A stretch of 50,547 nt of DNA from Lachnospiraceae bacterium (GCA_016290595.1 JAEEUR010000005.1:1-50547), one strand, 5' to 3'. Positions 1-8,956 are shown, counted from the stretch's first letter. Made by a program: numbers and translations. The notes: generated by a model not told the origin, from the sequence alone.

Positions 1-113
1 GTGGCAAGTAACAACCTCGCGCCGCTGGCAGGCCACTTTATACGCACTTGTGCGTGGCTAGTAGTATTAGGGCTATGCCCGAAAATGAAAAACCACCCGC
101 TAGGCGGGTGGAT
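1..113 (+). mobile_element. Partial IS200/IS605-like transposon end
   Basis: No credible protein is visible here. The stretch contains CTGGCAGGCCAC followed about 57 bases later by a perfect 8-bp hairpin, CCACCCGC-TAG-GCGGGTGG (93-111). The other end of the window carries the same pair of elements in reverse orientation (CTGGCAGGTCAC, then CCACGCGA/TCGCGTGG with the same 3-base loop). Subterminal hairpins of this kind mark the ends of IS200/IS605-family elements. The body of the element would lie to the left, outside the window. The family assignment is inference. Confidence 0.45.
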
Positions 114-166
114 CATTATTTGTCTGAAAAGCCCGGCAGCAGAGGATCTGCTGATTTCCGCTTGTT

Positions 167-1102
167 TTACAGGCTTTCCTGCTGTGTCAGAGGCGTTGTA
201 AAAACGGTCTGAATGGTTCTTCCGTCGTTTGCCAGGCTCAGTTGGTTCTTTTTGTATTCATCTTTAATCAGAGCGATAAGACTGATGACGTAGGGAGAGA
301 GCGTCTCTTTTTTGCTGTACATGAAAGCATCCTGATAGTATTCTCCGACGTCAAATGAATCCAGATACTCTGCCATGTGGACAGCCCAGACTGTCGGACG
401 CGGCACAAAGGCTATACCCCGTCTTTCTTCAATACAGCGGGGAATGAAGTAGATGGAGTGTTTTTCCTGCGTTAAGAAACGCGGCTTGATGCCCAGACTT
501 TGACAGAGCAGCTGGGTATTGCGATACATATAGCTTCCGGGCGGATGAGAGATAAAGACCTGCTGCTGCAGAACTTCCGGTGTGATGGAATCCGCTTTTA
601 GCAATCCCTTCGGAGCAAAAAGAAGGATCTTGTTGTGTGCCAGAAGGGTTCTTTCATACTCGGGATTTTCAACAGCCTGGCCTGCCATCACAAGGTCATA
701 TCCGTCAAAAGAAAAGCCGTTGGCCGGATCCTGTGGCCTTTCATAGAGGACCTGCACGCCGGGATATTTTGATTTATACTGCTCTATGATCCGCATGACG
801 GTCTGACGGTGAAGGCAGAGCCCGATCCGGACGCATTCCTCTCTGACACTGGTTATAACGGCTTCGGTGGTCGAATCCAAAAGCTCCAGGGATTTTTGTA
901 CGCCCTGATAAAACATCTCACCTTGAGGGGAAAGCTGAATGCGGTTGGCAGAACGGATGAAAAGGGGAACATTCAGCTCGGACTCCAACCTTTTGATGCA
1001 CTGAGATATATTGGAAGGCGGTACAAAAAAAGTCTGTGCCGTTTTTGAAAAATTCAGGGTGGAAGCCGCATGACAAAAATATTTTAACTGAAGAAGATCC
1101 AT
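167..1102 (-). CDS. LysR-family transcriptional regulator
   Basis: This is a DNA-binding activator or repressor that senses a small ligand. Read from 1102 the protein is 311 aa, the usual LysR length. It starts MDLLQLKYFCHAA and has a winged helix-turn-helix over residues 1-60 (NFSKTAQTFFVPPSNISQ is the recognition region). A LysR substrate-binding domain follows from about residue 90. The ORF track starts 13 codons earlier, but the ATG at 1102 is preceded by GGGAG at good spacing and gives the normal family N-terminus. It is divergent from the peptide-type ABC importer, the classic arrangement for a regulator of its neighbour. The ligand is unknown. Confidence 0.9.
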   Translation of the reverse strand: MDLLQLKYFCHAASTLNFSKTAQTFFVPPSNISQCIKRLESELNVPLFIRSANRIQLSPQGEMFYQGVQKSLELLDSTTEAVITSVREECVRIGLCLHRQTVMRIIEQYKSKYPGVQVLYERPQDPANGFSFDGYDLVMAGQAVENPEYERTLLAHNKILLFAPKGLLKADSITPEVLQQQVFISHPPGSYMYRNTQLLCQSLGIKPRFLTQEKHSIYFIPRCIEERRGIAFVPRPTVWAVHMAEYLDSFDVGEYYQDAFMYSKKETLSPYVISLIALIKDEYKKNQLSLANDGRTIQTVFTTPLTQQESL

Positions 1103-1180
1103 TTTCCCAAGCTCCCGCGATAAGCCGATAACCGATGTCACTATATGTGAGTTTAACTATAACTGTAAAGTGATAGACAG

Positions 1181-1209
1181 AGTATATCATTTCATTCTTT
1201 AAAAAGCAA
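1181..1209 (-). promoter_or_regulatory. Promoter for the LysR gene
   Basis: On the minus strand TTGCTT (1204-1209) and TATACT (1181-1186) are separated by 17 bases, a good sigma-A match upstream of the LysR start at 1102. Confidence 0.5.
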
Positions 1210-1214
1210 GCCGC

Positions 1215-1262
1215 TTTTATTATTATAAAAATAACTGTACAGGCTGTGTTAAGAAATATAAT
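1215..1262 (+). promoter_or_regulatory. Divergent control region and importer promoter
   Basis: A TATAAT box lies at 1257-1262, about 65 bases before the binding-protein start. The -35 region is poor (ACTGTA at 17-base spacing), as expected for an activator-dependent promoter. Just upstream is an AT-rich inverted repeat TTTTAT-TATT-ATAAAA (1215-1230), which could be the LysR site. The operator role is inferred from position only. Confidence 0.35.
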
Positions 1263-1328
1263 AAAGGTGTTAGCGGCTCATATGAGAGTTGCTCGTGATA
1301 ACAAATATTTAAGGAGGAAAGACCAAAC

Positions 1329-2918
1329 ATGAAGAAATTGCTTCCCTTGTTCCTGGCTATGTTCATGATCATAGCGCTTGCTGCCTGCGGTGAAAACAAA
1401 CCGGACGATACTACCGCCGAACAGCGTACGGCCGCAGATCTGACTAACTTTTACAGTCAGCCGGCAGAAACAGCAAGTCCCACAGCCACCTTCAAGAAGG
1501 AGATCACCGTAGCGCACTGGCAGGCGATCGATTCTATCGATCCGTGCCTGAAGAACGGCAACGCCGCCGAATGCGTTTATAAGATGATCCACGGTCAGCT
1601 GGTAAACTATGACTGGATATCAGGAATACAGACCCCTGATCTGGCACTGTCCTGGGAAATTGAAAATGCGGCCAGCTACGTATTCCATCTGCGCCAGGGC
1701 GTGAAGTTCCACAACGGCGAAGAAATGAAGGCGGATGACGTCGTTTATTCCTTCGTGGAGCGGCCTGCCGCCGTTCAGGGCACTACCGGCACGGCTGTCT
1801 GGAACGAGATCGAGAAAGTCGAAGTGATCGACGACTATACGGTCCGCTTCATCCTCAAGGACAATGATGCCGACTTCATGAACCGCATCTATCTGGGCTA
1901 CTATCCCGTCTTGAACCGTAAAGCCTGCGAAGCCGATGCCGAAAAGGGCTACTACATTGGTACCGGCGGCTGGAAGATCGAAGAATTCAAGCCCAATGAC
2001 AGAGTGGTTTTCACCCGTTTTGACGATTCCTGGGTATGGAAAGAAAACGGCATGACCCCTACTGAAAAGGTGACGATGCGTTTCATCGAAGAGAGCACGA
2101 CCTATGCGATCGCTCTGCAGAACAAGGAGATCGCGGCGGCTTCCCAGATCGCATCCGTTGATCTGGCAGCCATTGAAGCATCCGGCGCCCACACGGTAAC
2201 GTATGAGGCAGAAAGCCTGTATTACATGATCTTCAACATGGCGAACGGAAAATTTGCCAACAGCGAAGATCTGCGCAAGGCCGTTGCCTATGCGATCAAC
2301 TATGAAGAACTCATCGATTACGCGACTGAAGGCCTCGGCTCCCGTGCTTATTCCATGTGGGGCAAGTCCCAGTATGGCCTGTTTGAAGACTTTGATGAAA
2401 AGTATGAATTCAATCTTGACAAAGCCAAGGAATACCTGACAAAAGCCGGTTATCCGAACGGTATCGAAGTCAAGCTACTGATCAAGGATAAGAACGTCGC
2501 GCCGCTGCTGCAGGCTCAGCTGAAAGCGGCCGGCTTCGAAGTCATCGTCGACGTGAAGGACACCGCCGGTGCGAATGCTGCCGTCAAGGAAAAAGACTTT
2601 GACCTGTATTACAACGGCATCACGCTTCAGCCCATCGGCGGACGCTTCGCCTTCATTCCGGATATCAAGCACTCCACCAACCGCGCCTTCTATGACAATC
2701 CCGACATGGTAGCGCAGTTTACCGCAGCGCAGAACGAAACTGACGATGCCAAGCGCAAAGAGATCTACAAGGAGATCCAGATCGAGATCAACAACGAGAT
2801 CCCTTATCTGGCTCTGTTCTATCCGGCTGCGTCCATCGCTTACTGCGACGGCGTTTCGGGCGTCCTTTGGGAACCGGACAGCAAACCGGACTACTCCGGG
2901 ATCCGCTGGGCGGAATGA
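1329..2918 (+). CDS. ABC importer substrate-binding lipoprotein (family 5)
   Basis: This is the extracellular solute receptor of a peptide/nickel-type ABC importer. The 529-aa protein begins with a lipoprotein signal peptide, and the lipobox LAAC places the lipidated Cys at residue 20. The mature part carries typical SBP_bac_5 features: WEIENAASYVFHLRQGVKFHNG near residue 110, DDVVYSF, and the late LRKAVAYAINYEEL block. A strong AAGGAGG lies upstream of the ATG. It is first in the operon with the fused permease and two ATPases. Family 5 covers di- and oligopeptides, nickel, opines and other substrates, so the exact ligand cannot be read from sequence. Confidence 0.93.
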   Translation: MKKLLPLFLAMFMIIALAACGENKPDDTTAEQRTAADLTNFYSQPAETASPTATFKKEITVAHWQAIDSIDPCLKNGNAAECVYKMIHGQLVNYDWISGIQTPDLALSWEIENAASYVFHLRQGVKFHNGEEMKADDVVYSFVERPAAVQGTTGTAVWNEIEKVEVIDDYTVRFILKDNDADFMNRIYLGYYPVLNRKACEADAEKGYYIGTGGWKIEEFKPNDRVVFTRFDDSWVWKENGMTPTEKVTMRFIEESTTYAIALQNKEIAAASQIASVDLAAIEASGAHTVTYEAESLYYMIFNMANGKFANSEDLRKAVAYAINYEELIDYATEGLGSRAYSMWGKSQYGLFEDFDEKYEFNLDKAKEYLTKAGYPNGIEVKLLIKDKNVAPLLQAQLKAAGFEVIVDVKDTAGANAAVKEKDFDLYYNGITLQPIGGRFAFIPDIKHSTNRAFYDNPDMVAQFTAAQNETDDAKRKEIYKEIQIEINNEIPYLALFYPAASIAYCDGVSGVLWEPDSKPDYSGIRWAE

Positions 2919-2949
2919 TCAGCTGACATTTCTTCTTTTCGCTCTGAAA

Positions 2950-2988
2950 AGACAGGCGGGGGGCGATGGGTTTCATCGTCCCCTGTCT
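2950..2988 (+). promoter_or_regulatory. Intercistronic hairpin after the binding-protein gene
   Basis: AGACAG and a GC-rich arm ending CGATG pair with CATCG and a C-rich arm ending CTGTCT, with a short GGTTT loop. No T-run follows, so it looks like an mRNA-stabilising or attenuating hairpin rather than a full terminator. Such a structure would keep the receptor more abundant than the permease. Confidence 0.45.
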
Positions 2989-3056
2989 GCTAAAAGGATT
3001 ATTACGGAAATTCAAGTATGAACCATCATTCGCTGAAAGGAGTCTGACATAACGGT

Positions 3057-5063
3057 ATGGGAAAATATATCCTAAAGCGTATCCTTTTAATGATTCCCGT
3101 TATCATCGGCGTATCCTTCATCATCTTTTTTGCCATGAACATGGCGCAGGGGGATTATCTGGATACCCAGGACCTGGGGGAACTCACGGCAGAGCAGATC
3201 GCAGCGCTCCGTGAATCCATGGATCTGGATAAACCCTTGCTGGAGCAGTATGCCAGATACATGTGGAGATTGTTCCACGGAGATCTGGGCAAATCCTATT
3301 CCGGCAACCGGGACGTTTTCCAGGCCTTTATGGAAAAGCTTCCCAGCACTATGTATCTGGGACTTGTCGCTTCGCTGATAGGAACTGTGGTTTCTATCCC
3401 GCTGGGCATTTTTGCAGCCCGGAAAAGAGGGACGCTCTTAGATAACATGGCCAGTGTGGTGGCAGTTTTCGGCCTGTCCGTGCCGAATTTCTGGTTCGGA
3501 CTGATGATCATGATTCTGTTCTCGCTGAAGCTGCACTGGCTGCCGTCCAGCGGCAACGATACCTGGATCTGCGTGCTGATGCCGGCTCTCACGGTCGGCA
3601 CCGCCAAAATGGCTGATTTGACCCGGACTACCCGTTCCACCATGCTTGATACGTTAACGCAGGACTATCTGCGCACCGCGCGGGCAAAGGGCGTGCCGGA
3701 GAAGACCGTCGTCAATAAACACGCTTTAAAGCCGGCCATGATCCCGATCCTGAACGTGACCATGAGCCAGCTGTCCAATGCGGTGGCCGGTGCGGCGCTG
3801 ACTGAGACCGTATTCGCCTGGCCCGGCGTCGGCAAGCTGGTGGTGGAAGCCGTCCAGCAGCGGGACATTCCCATGGCCTGCGGCTGCCTGATCCTGAAAT
3901 GTACGCTGATCGGCGTCATCGAACTGATCACGGACCTTCTGTTCGTGCTGGTCGACCCGCGGCTTCGGACGCACTACGCCGCAGCGGCGAAAAAGAAAAC
4001 TTCTTTCTTCAAGGCTATTAAAGGTGATTTCCAGGGAGCTGCCACGGCTATCGTCACCCTGCCGGACCGCATCAAGCGGGCAGTGGAAAACCATCGCAAA
4101 GACAGGGCGTTGGTGAAGAAGGAAAGAGAAGAGTGGAGAGCGGCAAAACAGAAAGCCAAAGAAAGGGCTGCCTCCGGACAGGAAAAACGTATCCTGGTCT
4201 CGAAGCAATATGCCAAGCGCAGTCTGGCGGGAGATATCTGGTATCGTTTCCGCCAGAACAAAGGCGCCATGATCGGTCTGTTTATCCTGCTTTTGCTTGC
4301 TTTAAACTGCATTTTTGCGGACGTACTCTATGACTATGACACGCAGGTCATCGGCTATGTCATGAAAGAGCGCCTGCAGCGTCCCAGTGCCGCACACTGG
4401 TTCGGAACCGATGATATCGGCCGTGATCTTTTTGCCCGTGTTATGTACGGGGCCCGCTACTCGCTGGCGATCGGCTTTGCAACGGTTGCTCTGTCGCTCG
4501 TTGTCGGTATGCCGATCGGTGCCGTCTGCGGCTTCTTCGGCGGGAAAGTTGACCTGCTGATCATGCGTGTTCTGGATATATTCCGGTCTATCCCCGGTCT
4601 GCTGATGGGCATCGTCGTCATATCCGCTCTGGGACAGAGCACACGCTCTCTGATCATCGCCATGGCAGTGTCACGATTCGTTGTGGTGGCCAATACCACG
4701 CGAACAGCCGTCATGACGGTCAAAAACAATGAATACGTGGAGGCGGCCCGTGCCATAGGCATGCCGACACGAAGTATTATCTTCCGGCACGTGGTGCCGA
4801 ACTGTCTGAGCCCCATCATCGTCCGGACGACCCTGCAGGTCGCAGGCGCGATCGTGGCGGCCTCTTCCTTAAGCTTCCTGGGACTTGGTGTTCCCGTTCC
4901 TTCACCGGAGTGGGGCGCTCTGCTCTCGGCCGGTCGCAGATTCGTTCAGAGCCACAGCTACATGACGGTCTTCCCGGGCCTTGCCATCATGATCACCGTT
5001 CTGGCCTTCAATATGGTGGGTGACGGCCTCCGCGACGCCCTGGATCCCAAGCTGAAGAAGTAA
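3057..5063 (+). CDS. Fused DppB-DppC-type ABC importer permease
   Basis: This membrane channel of the peptide-type importer is two permeases in one 668-aa chain. Residues 1 to about 310 are a DppB/OppB-type domain (MGKYILKRILLMIPVIIGVSFIIF start, EAA loop DYLRTARAKGVPEKTV, end FVLVDPRLR). Residues about 310-390 are a charged linker rich in Lys, Arg and Glu. From about 390 a DppC/OppC domain runs to the end (FRQNKGAMIGLFIL, HWFGTDDIGRDLFARVMYG, EAA loop EYVEAARAIGMPTRSI, end DGLRDALDPKLKK). The two halves are usually separate genes. The reading frame is unbroken and both EAA loops are intact, so the fusion looks functional. AAAGGAG precedes the start at a long spacing. Confidence 0.92.
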   Translation: MGKYILKRILLMIPVIIGVSFIIFFAMNMAQGDYLDTQDLGELTAEQIAALRESMDLDKPLLEQYARYMWRLFHGDLGKSYSGNRDVFQAFMEKLPSTMYLGLVASLIGTVVSIPLGIFAARKRGTLLDNMASVVAVFGLSVPNFWFGLMIMILFSLKLHWLPSSGNDTWICVLMPALTVGTAKMADLTRTTRSTMLDTLTQDYLRTARAKGVPEKTVVNKHALKPAMIPILNVTMSQLSNAVAGAALTETVFAWPGVGKLVVEAVQQRDIPMACGCLILKCTLIGVIELITDLLFVLVDPRLRTHYAAAAKKKTSFFKAIKGDFQGAATAIVTLPDRIKRAVENHRKDRALVKKEREEWRAAKQKAKERAASGQEKRILVSKQYAKRSLAGDIWYRFRQNKGAMIGLFILLLLALNCIFADVLYDYDTQVIGYVMKERLQRPSAAHWFGTDDIGRDLFARVMYGARYSLAIGFATVALSLVVGMPIGAVCGFFGGKVDLLIMRVLDIFRSIPGLLMGIVVISALGQSTRSLIIAMAVSRFVVVANTTRTAVMTVKNNEYVEAARAIGMPTRSIIFRHVVPNCLSPIIVRTTLQVAGAIVAASSLSFLGLGVPVPSPEWGALLSAGRRFVQSHSYMTVFPGLAIMITVLAFNMVGDGLRDALDPKLKK

Positions 5064-5076
5064 GGAGGAACGGAAG

Positions 5077-6084
5077 ATGGAGAAGAATATTGTTCTGGAT
5101 ATCAAACACCTGACTGTTACCTTCGAAGTGGAGGGCGACGTCATAGAAGCGGTCAACGACGTCAGCCTGACCGTCCGGGAGGGCGAGACCCTCGGCCTGG
5201 TCGGCGAGACCGGCGCCGGGAAGACGACCACCGCCCTGGCGGCGCTGCGTCTGGTCCCCGATCCGCCGGGCATCATCAAAAGCGGCGAGATCTTCGTCTG
5301 CGGGCACGACATTATGAAGGCGAAGACCAAAGAACTGGAAAAGATCCGGGGAGAGGAGATCTCCATGATCTTCCAGGATCCCATGACCTCCCTGAACCCC
5401 GTCTATACCGTTGGACAGCAGATCGCGGAATCCATTATCCTGCACCAGGGTCTTTCCAAGTCGGAAGCCATGAAAAAGGCCGGCGACATGCTGGAGATCG
5501 TGGGGATCCCGCGCAGCCGCGTGAACGAATATCCGCACCAGTTCTCCGGCGGCATGAAGCAGCGCGTGGTGATCGCGATCGCGCTGGCCTGCAATCCCAA
5601 GATGCTGATCGCCGATGAACCCACCACGGCGCTGGACGTGACCATCCAGGCGCAGGTGCTGGACCTGATGAAGAACCTGAAGGAAAAATACGGCACCGGC
5701 ACCATCATGATCACGCATGACCTTGGGATCGTGGCGGAAAGCTGCGACAGAGTCGCGGTCATGTACGCGGGCAGCATCGTGGAAGAGGGGACGCTGGAAG
5801 AGGTCTTCAACGACACCAAGCATCCTTACACGGAAGGTCTGTTCAATTCCCTGCCGAATATCGGCGACTATGATACCAAGCTGAAGCCGATCCCCGGCCT
5901 GATGCCCGATCCTTCCAAACTGCCGAAGGGCTGCGCGTTTGCGGAGCGCTGCCAGTACGCGACGGAGGCCTGCAGGGAGAAAAAACCGGAAACGCGGTCG
6001 TTCAGCGATACGCATTTCGTGAAATGCACGGCCTATGATGATCCGGGCTTCCATATCGAAAGGAAGGTAGTGTTCGATGAGTGA
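5077..6084 (+). CDS. Peptide-type ABC importer ATPase (DppD/OppD-like)
   Basis: This is one of two cytoplasmic ATPases that power the importer. In 335 aa it shows Walker A GETGAGKTT, the signature region FSGGMKQR, Walker B MLIADEPTTALD and the H-loop MITHDLG. A C-terminal oligopeptide/dipeptide extension has the Cys-containing pattern GCAFAERCQYATEAC seen in the OppD/F family, where it can bind an Fe-S cluster. The start has TAAGGAGG 13 bases downstream of the permease stop. It overlaps the next ATPase gene by 8 bases, indicating translational coupling. Confidence 0.93.
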   Translation: MEKNIVLDIKHLTVTFEVEGDVIEAVNDVSLTVREGETLGLVGETGAGKTTTALAALRLVPDPPGIIKSGEIFVCGHDIMKAKTKELEKIRGEEISMIFQDPMTSLNPVYTVGQQIAESIILHQGLSKSEAMKKAGDMLEIVGIPRSRVNEYPHQFSGGMKQRVVIAIALACNPKMLIADEPTTALDVTIQAQVLDLMKNLKEKYGTGTIMITHDLGIVAESCDRVAVMYAGSIVEEGTLEEVFNDTKHPYTEGLFNSLPNIGDYDTKLKPIPGLMPDPSKLPKGCAFAERCQYATEACREKKPETRSFSDTHFVKCTAYDDPGFHIERKVVFDE

Positions 6085-7033
6085 CGTGATCCTTGACGTA
6101 AGACATTTAAAAAAGTATTTCAGCACGCCCAAGGGGATGCTGCATGCGGTGGATGACGTCAGCTTTACCATCGAACGCGGCAAGACGCTGGGCGTCGTGG
6201 GCGAATCCGGCTGCGGCAAATCCACGACAGGGCGCTCCATTCTGCGTCTGATCAATCCGACCGCCGGAGAAGTCTTTTTCGAAGGCCAGGACATTACGAA
6301 GCTGACGGAGCGGGAGATGCGTTCCAAACGGAAGGAGATGCAGATCATTTTCCAGGATCCGTTCTCCTCGCTGGACCCGAGGCAGACCGTATTGCAGGCG
6401 ATCTCCGAACCCTTAAAGTTCAACAAAATCATGACAAACCGCTATGATCTGGAAGACCGCACGCTTCAGCTGATGCGGACGGTCGGCCTGGCAGAGCGCC
6501 TGATCAACACCTATCCCCACGAGCTGGACGGCGGCAGGCGCCAGCGTATCGGCATCGCCCGGGCGTTGTCCTTAAATCCCAAGTTTATCGTCTGCGACGA
6601 GCCGGTATCCGCTCTGGACGTCTCGATCCAGGCGCAGATCCTGAACCTTCTGGAGAAGCTGCAGGACGAGATGGGCCTGACCTATATGTTCATCACCCAT
6701 GACCTCGCGGTCGTCAACCATTTTGCGGATGACATCGCCGTGATGTATCTGGGGCAGCTGGTGGAAAAAGCTTCCGCCCGCGAGATCTTCAGCCATACGC
6801 TGCATCCGTACTCCAAGGCCCTCCTTTCCGCCATTCCCATGCCGGATACGCGGAAGAAGCAGGAGCGCATCATCCTGAAGGGTGAGATCAGCTCGCCGGT
6901 GGAGCCGAAGGACGAGTGCCGTTTTGCCAAGCGCTGTCCCTTCGCGACGGAAGCCTGCTGGGCTAAGAGTCCCGAACTGAAGCAAGTGGAGCCGAATCAT
7001 TTCGTAGCCTGCCATAATTACGACAAAATCTGA
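6077..7033 (+). CDS. Peptide-type ABC importer ATPase (DppF/OppF-like)
   Basis: This is the second ATPase of the importer, 318 aa. Walker A is GESGCGKST, Walker B FIVCDEPVSALD, and the H-loop is FITHDLAVV. The signature motif reads LDGGRRQR instead of LSGGQ, so the Ser that normally contacts ATP is Asp. The partner ATPase keeps SGG, which makes the paired nucleotide sites unequal. The C-terminal Cys pattern CRFAKRCPFATEAC is present. GGAAGG upstream supports the ATG at 6077. Confidence 0.92.
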   Translation: MSDVILDVRHLKKYFSTPKGMLHAVDDVSFTIERGKTLGVVGESGCGKSTTGRSILRLINPTAGEVFFEGQDITKLTEREMRSKRKEMQIIFQDPFSSLDPRQTVLQAISEPLKFNKIMTNRYDLEDRTLQLMRTVGLAERLINTYPHELDGGRRQRIGIARALSLNPKFIVCDEPVSALDVSIQAQILNLLEKLQDEMGLTYMFITHDLAVVNHFADDIAVMYLGQLVEKASAREIFSHTLHPYSKALLSAIPMPDTRKKQERIILKGEISSPVEPKDECRFAKRCPFATEACWAKSPELKQVEPNHFVACHNYDKI

Positions 7034-7083
7034 ACAAAGTCATGAAAGCGAATGCCGATCAGGGGAGAGGAGAAGGAAATACT

Positions 7084-7959
7084 ATGGAATGGTATGAAGA
7101 TTGGATGCGGAACCGCTCCGAGACCTATAATAAAAAGCATGAGGAATTCTATGCGCAGCCTTCGACGGAGTTCATCGAACCTTTCCGTATCGCGGATGAT
7201 CTGTACTACGTGGGAGACCGGCTGGTCTGCATCCATCTGATCCGGACGGGGGAAGGCCTGATCCTGCTGGATGCGGGTTATCCCTGCGCCAAGCATCTCC
7301 TGATGGAGAGCATCCTGCGGCTGGGCTTTTATCCGAAGGACGTCAAGTGGATCATTCTGACGCACGCGCACAGCGATCATTTCGGCGCCTCGAACGAGTT
7401 CCGCAATCTGTACGGAACCAAGGTGGCACTCAGCGCGGCGGACGCGCAGTCCATCAGAGAGTATCCGTTCCGCGCTTCCAGCAGCCCGACCCTTAAGCTC
7501 CCGGTGATCGATAAGGAGATCGCGGACGGAGAGATCTTTTCTTTCGGCGGAAAGGAGATCCGCTGTGTCCTGACGCCCGGCCATACGCTCGGCGTCATGA
7601 GCTTCTTCTTCAACGTCACAGATCAGGGGAAAACGTATCTGGCGGGCCTTTACGGCGGCGCCGGCGTAGCGGCGCTGAGACTTCCGTACGCTCTCCACTT
7701 TAAGCTGCCGCACGATATGGCGCAGCGGATGATCGCGTCGCTGGACCGCGTGGAAGCCGAACCGGTCACGGTCCATCTCGGGAACCATCCTTACAACAAC
7801 CATACGCTGGAAAAACGGGAGAAGCAGCTGAAAGAAGGCGGCAATCCTTTTATAGACCCGACGAGCTGGCCGTCCTTTGTGGAAGACATCCGGCAGAAGA
7901 GCCTGAAGATCGCGGAAGAAAATGCCGCGCTGGAGAAACAGTATTGTATCGGTGAATAA
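7084..7959 (+). CDS. MBL-fold metallohydrolase, subclass B3-like (copy 1)
   Basis: This is a predicted cytoplasmic zinc hydrolase of 291 aa. The metal motif THAHSDHFGA (HxHxDH) is followed by GHTLG, which supplies the third His, and by a late HLGNH, as in subclass B3 enzymes. The bridging Asp common in other MBL branches is not visible. The C-terminus NPFIDPTSWPSFVEDI is shared with its two paralogues. The start at 7084 (MEWYEDWM) is preferred to the ORF-track start because GGGGAGAGGAGAAGG precedes it and copy 2 starts the same way. No signal peptide is visible, so a secreted beta-lactamase is unlikely. The substrate may be an amide, lactone or ester from the compound brought in by the importer. 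Confidence 0.85.
   Translation: MEWYEDWMRNRSETYNKKHEEFYAQPSTEFIEPFRIADDLYYVGDRLVCIHLIRTGEGLILLDAGYPCAKHLLMESILRLGFYPKDVKWIILTHAHSDHFGASNEFRNLYGTKVALSAADAQSIREYPFRASSSPTLKLPVIDKEIADGEIFSFGGKEIRCVLTPGHTLGVMSFFFNVTDQGKTYLAGLYGGAGVAALRLPYALHFKLPHDMAQRMIASLDRVEAEPVTVHLGNHPYNNHTLEKREKQLKEGGNPFIDPTSWPSFVEDIRQKSLKIAEENAALEKQYCIGE
7516..7665 (+). repeat. Near-identical segment, first member
   Basis: This 150-base stretch of copy 1 matches 8466-8615 of copy 2 with only six mismatches by eye, all synonymous. It encodes the C-terminal metal site. Surrounding parts of the two genes are less alike, which suggests recent gene conversion or strong constraint. Confidence 0.8.
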
Positions 7960-8027
7960 CGCTTTTCACCGGAGAAAAACACTGAAGTCCTGCAGAATCG
8001 CAAAAGAAAGTCGAGGAAGGCAAATCA

Positions 8028-8900
8028 ATGGAATGGTATGAGAAGTGGATGCGTCAGCATAACATGGCTTACGACAAGAAACACCGGGACTTTTACGCGG
8101 AGCCGTCCATAGAGTTCATAGAACCGTTCAAAATAGCGGACGATCTGTATTACGTGGGGGACCGTCTGGTCTGCATCCATCTGATCAGGACGGATGAAGG
8201 CCTGATCCTGCTGGACGCTGGGTATCCGTGTACGAGGCATCTCCTGATGACAAGCATCCTCCGTCTGGGCTTCCAGCCGAAAGACGTTAAATGGATCATC
8301 CTGACGCACGCGCATTTTGATCACTACGGCGCGGCCAACGAATTCCGCCGCCTCTTCGGCACGAAGGTCGCGATGAGCATTGCGGATACGCAGTCCATGC
8401 GGGAGCTGCCTTCGCGTGCGACGCGCGGCCCGGATTATAATTTCCGTATGCCGGTCATCGACCGGGAGATCGCGGACGGAGAGATCTTTTCCTTCGGCGG
8501 AAAGGAGATCCGCTGCGTCCTGACGCCCGGCCATACGCTCGGCGTCATGAGCTTTTTCTTCAACGTCACGGATCAGGGAAAAACGTATCTGGCGGGCCTC
8601 TACGGCGGCGCCGGCATCAATGCGCTGAAGCTGCCGTATCTTCTTTATCATAAGCTGCCGCTGGATATGGCGCAGCGGATGGTGGCGTCGCTGGACTGCG
8701 TGAAAGCCGAACCGGTCGTCGTCCATCTGGGCAACCATCCGTACAACAATCATACGCTGGAAAAGCGCGAGAAGCAGCTGAAAGAAGGCGGTAATCCCTT
8801 CATTGATCCGGAAAGCTGGCCTTCCTTTGTGGAGGATATCCGGCAGAAGAGCCTGAAGGTCGCGGAAGAAAACGCCGAACTGGAGAAACAGTATCTCTAA
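8028..8900 (+). CDS. MBL-fold metallohydrolase, subclass B3-like (copy 2)
   Basis: This tandem paralogue of the preceding gene has 290 aa. It shares MEWYE at the start, THAHFDHYGA for the HxHxDH site, GHTLG, and HLGNHPYNNHTLEKR near residue 235. The region between the first metal site and GHTLG diverges most (PSRATRGPDYNFRMP against PFRASSSPTLKLP), so the paralogues may differ in substrate pocket. The start has GAGGAAGG upstream. It lies 68 bases after copy 1 and 56 bases before the MFS gene. There is no signal peptide. The substrate is unknown. Confidence 0.85.
   Translation: MEWYEKWMRQHNMAYDKKHRDFYAEPSIEFIEPFKIADDLYYVGDRLVCIHLIRTDEGLILLDAGYPCTRHLLMTSILRLGFQPKDVKWIILTHAHFDHYGAANEFRRLFGTKVAMSIADTQSMRELPSRATRGPDYNFRMPVIDREIADGEIFSFGGKEIRCVLTPGHTLGVMSFFFNVTDQGKTYLAGLYGGAGINALKLPYLLYHKLPLDMAQRMVASLDCVKAEPVVVHLGNHPYNNHTLEKREKQLKEGGNPFIDPESWPSFVEDIRQKSLKVAEENAELEKQYL
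8466..8615 (+). repeat. Near-identical segment, second member
   Basis: Partner of 7516-7665. The encoded peptide, including the GHTLG metal ligand and LAGLYGGAG, is identical in both copies. Confidence 0.8.
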
Positions 8901-8956
8901 GCCGGACGCGCACAAAAAAACGGGAAGGGCCGGCGGCTCTGTAGAGAGCGCGGAAT

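Noticed and set aside
1-201. 66-aa ORF at the window start
   Set aside because: It spans the transposon-end hairpin and has no RBS or family features.
5008-6432. 474-aa minus-strand ORF
   Set aside because: It is antisense to the two ABC ATPase genes, whose motifs are complete. Long shadow frames are expected at this base composition.
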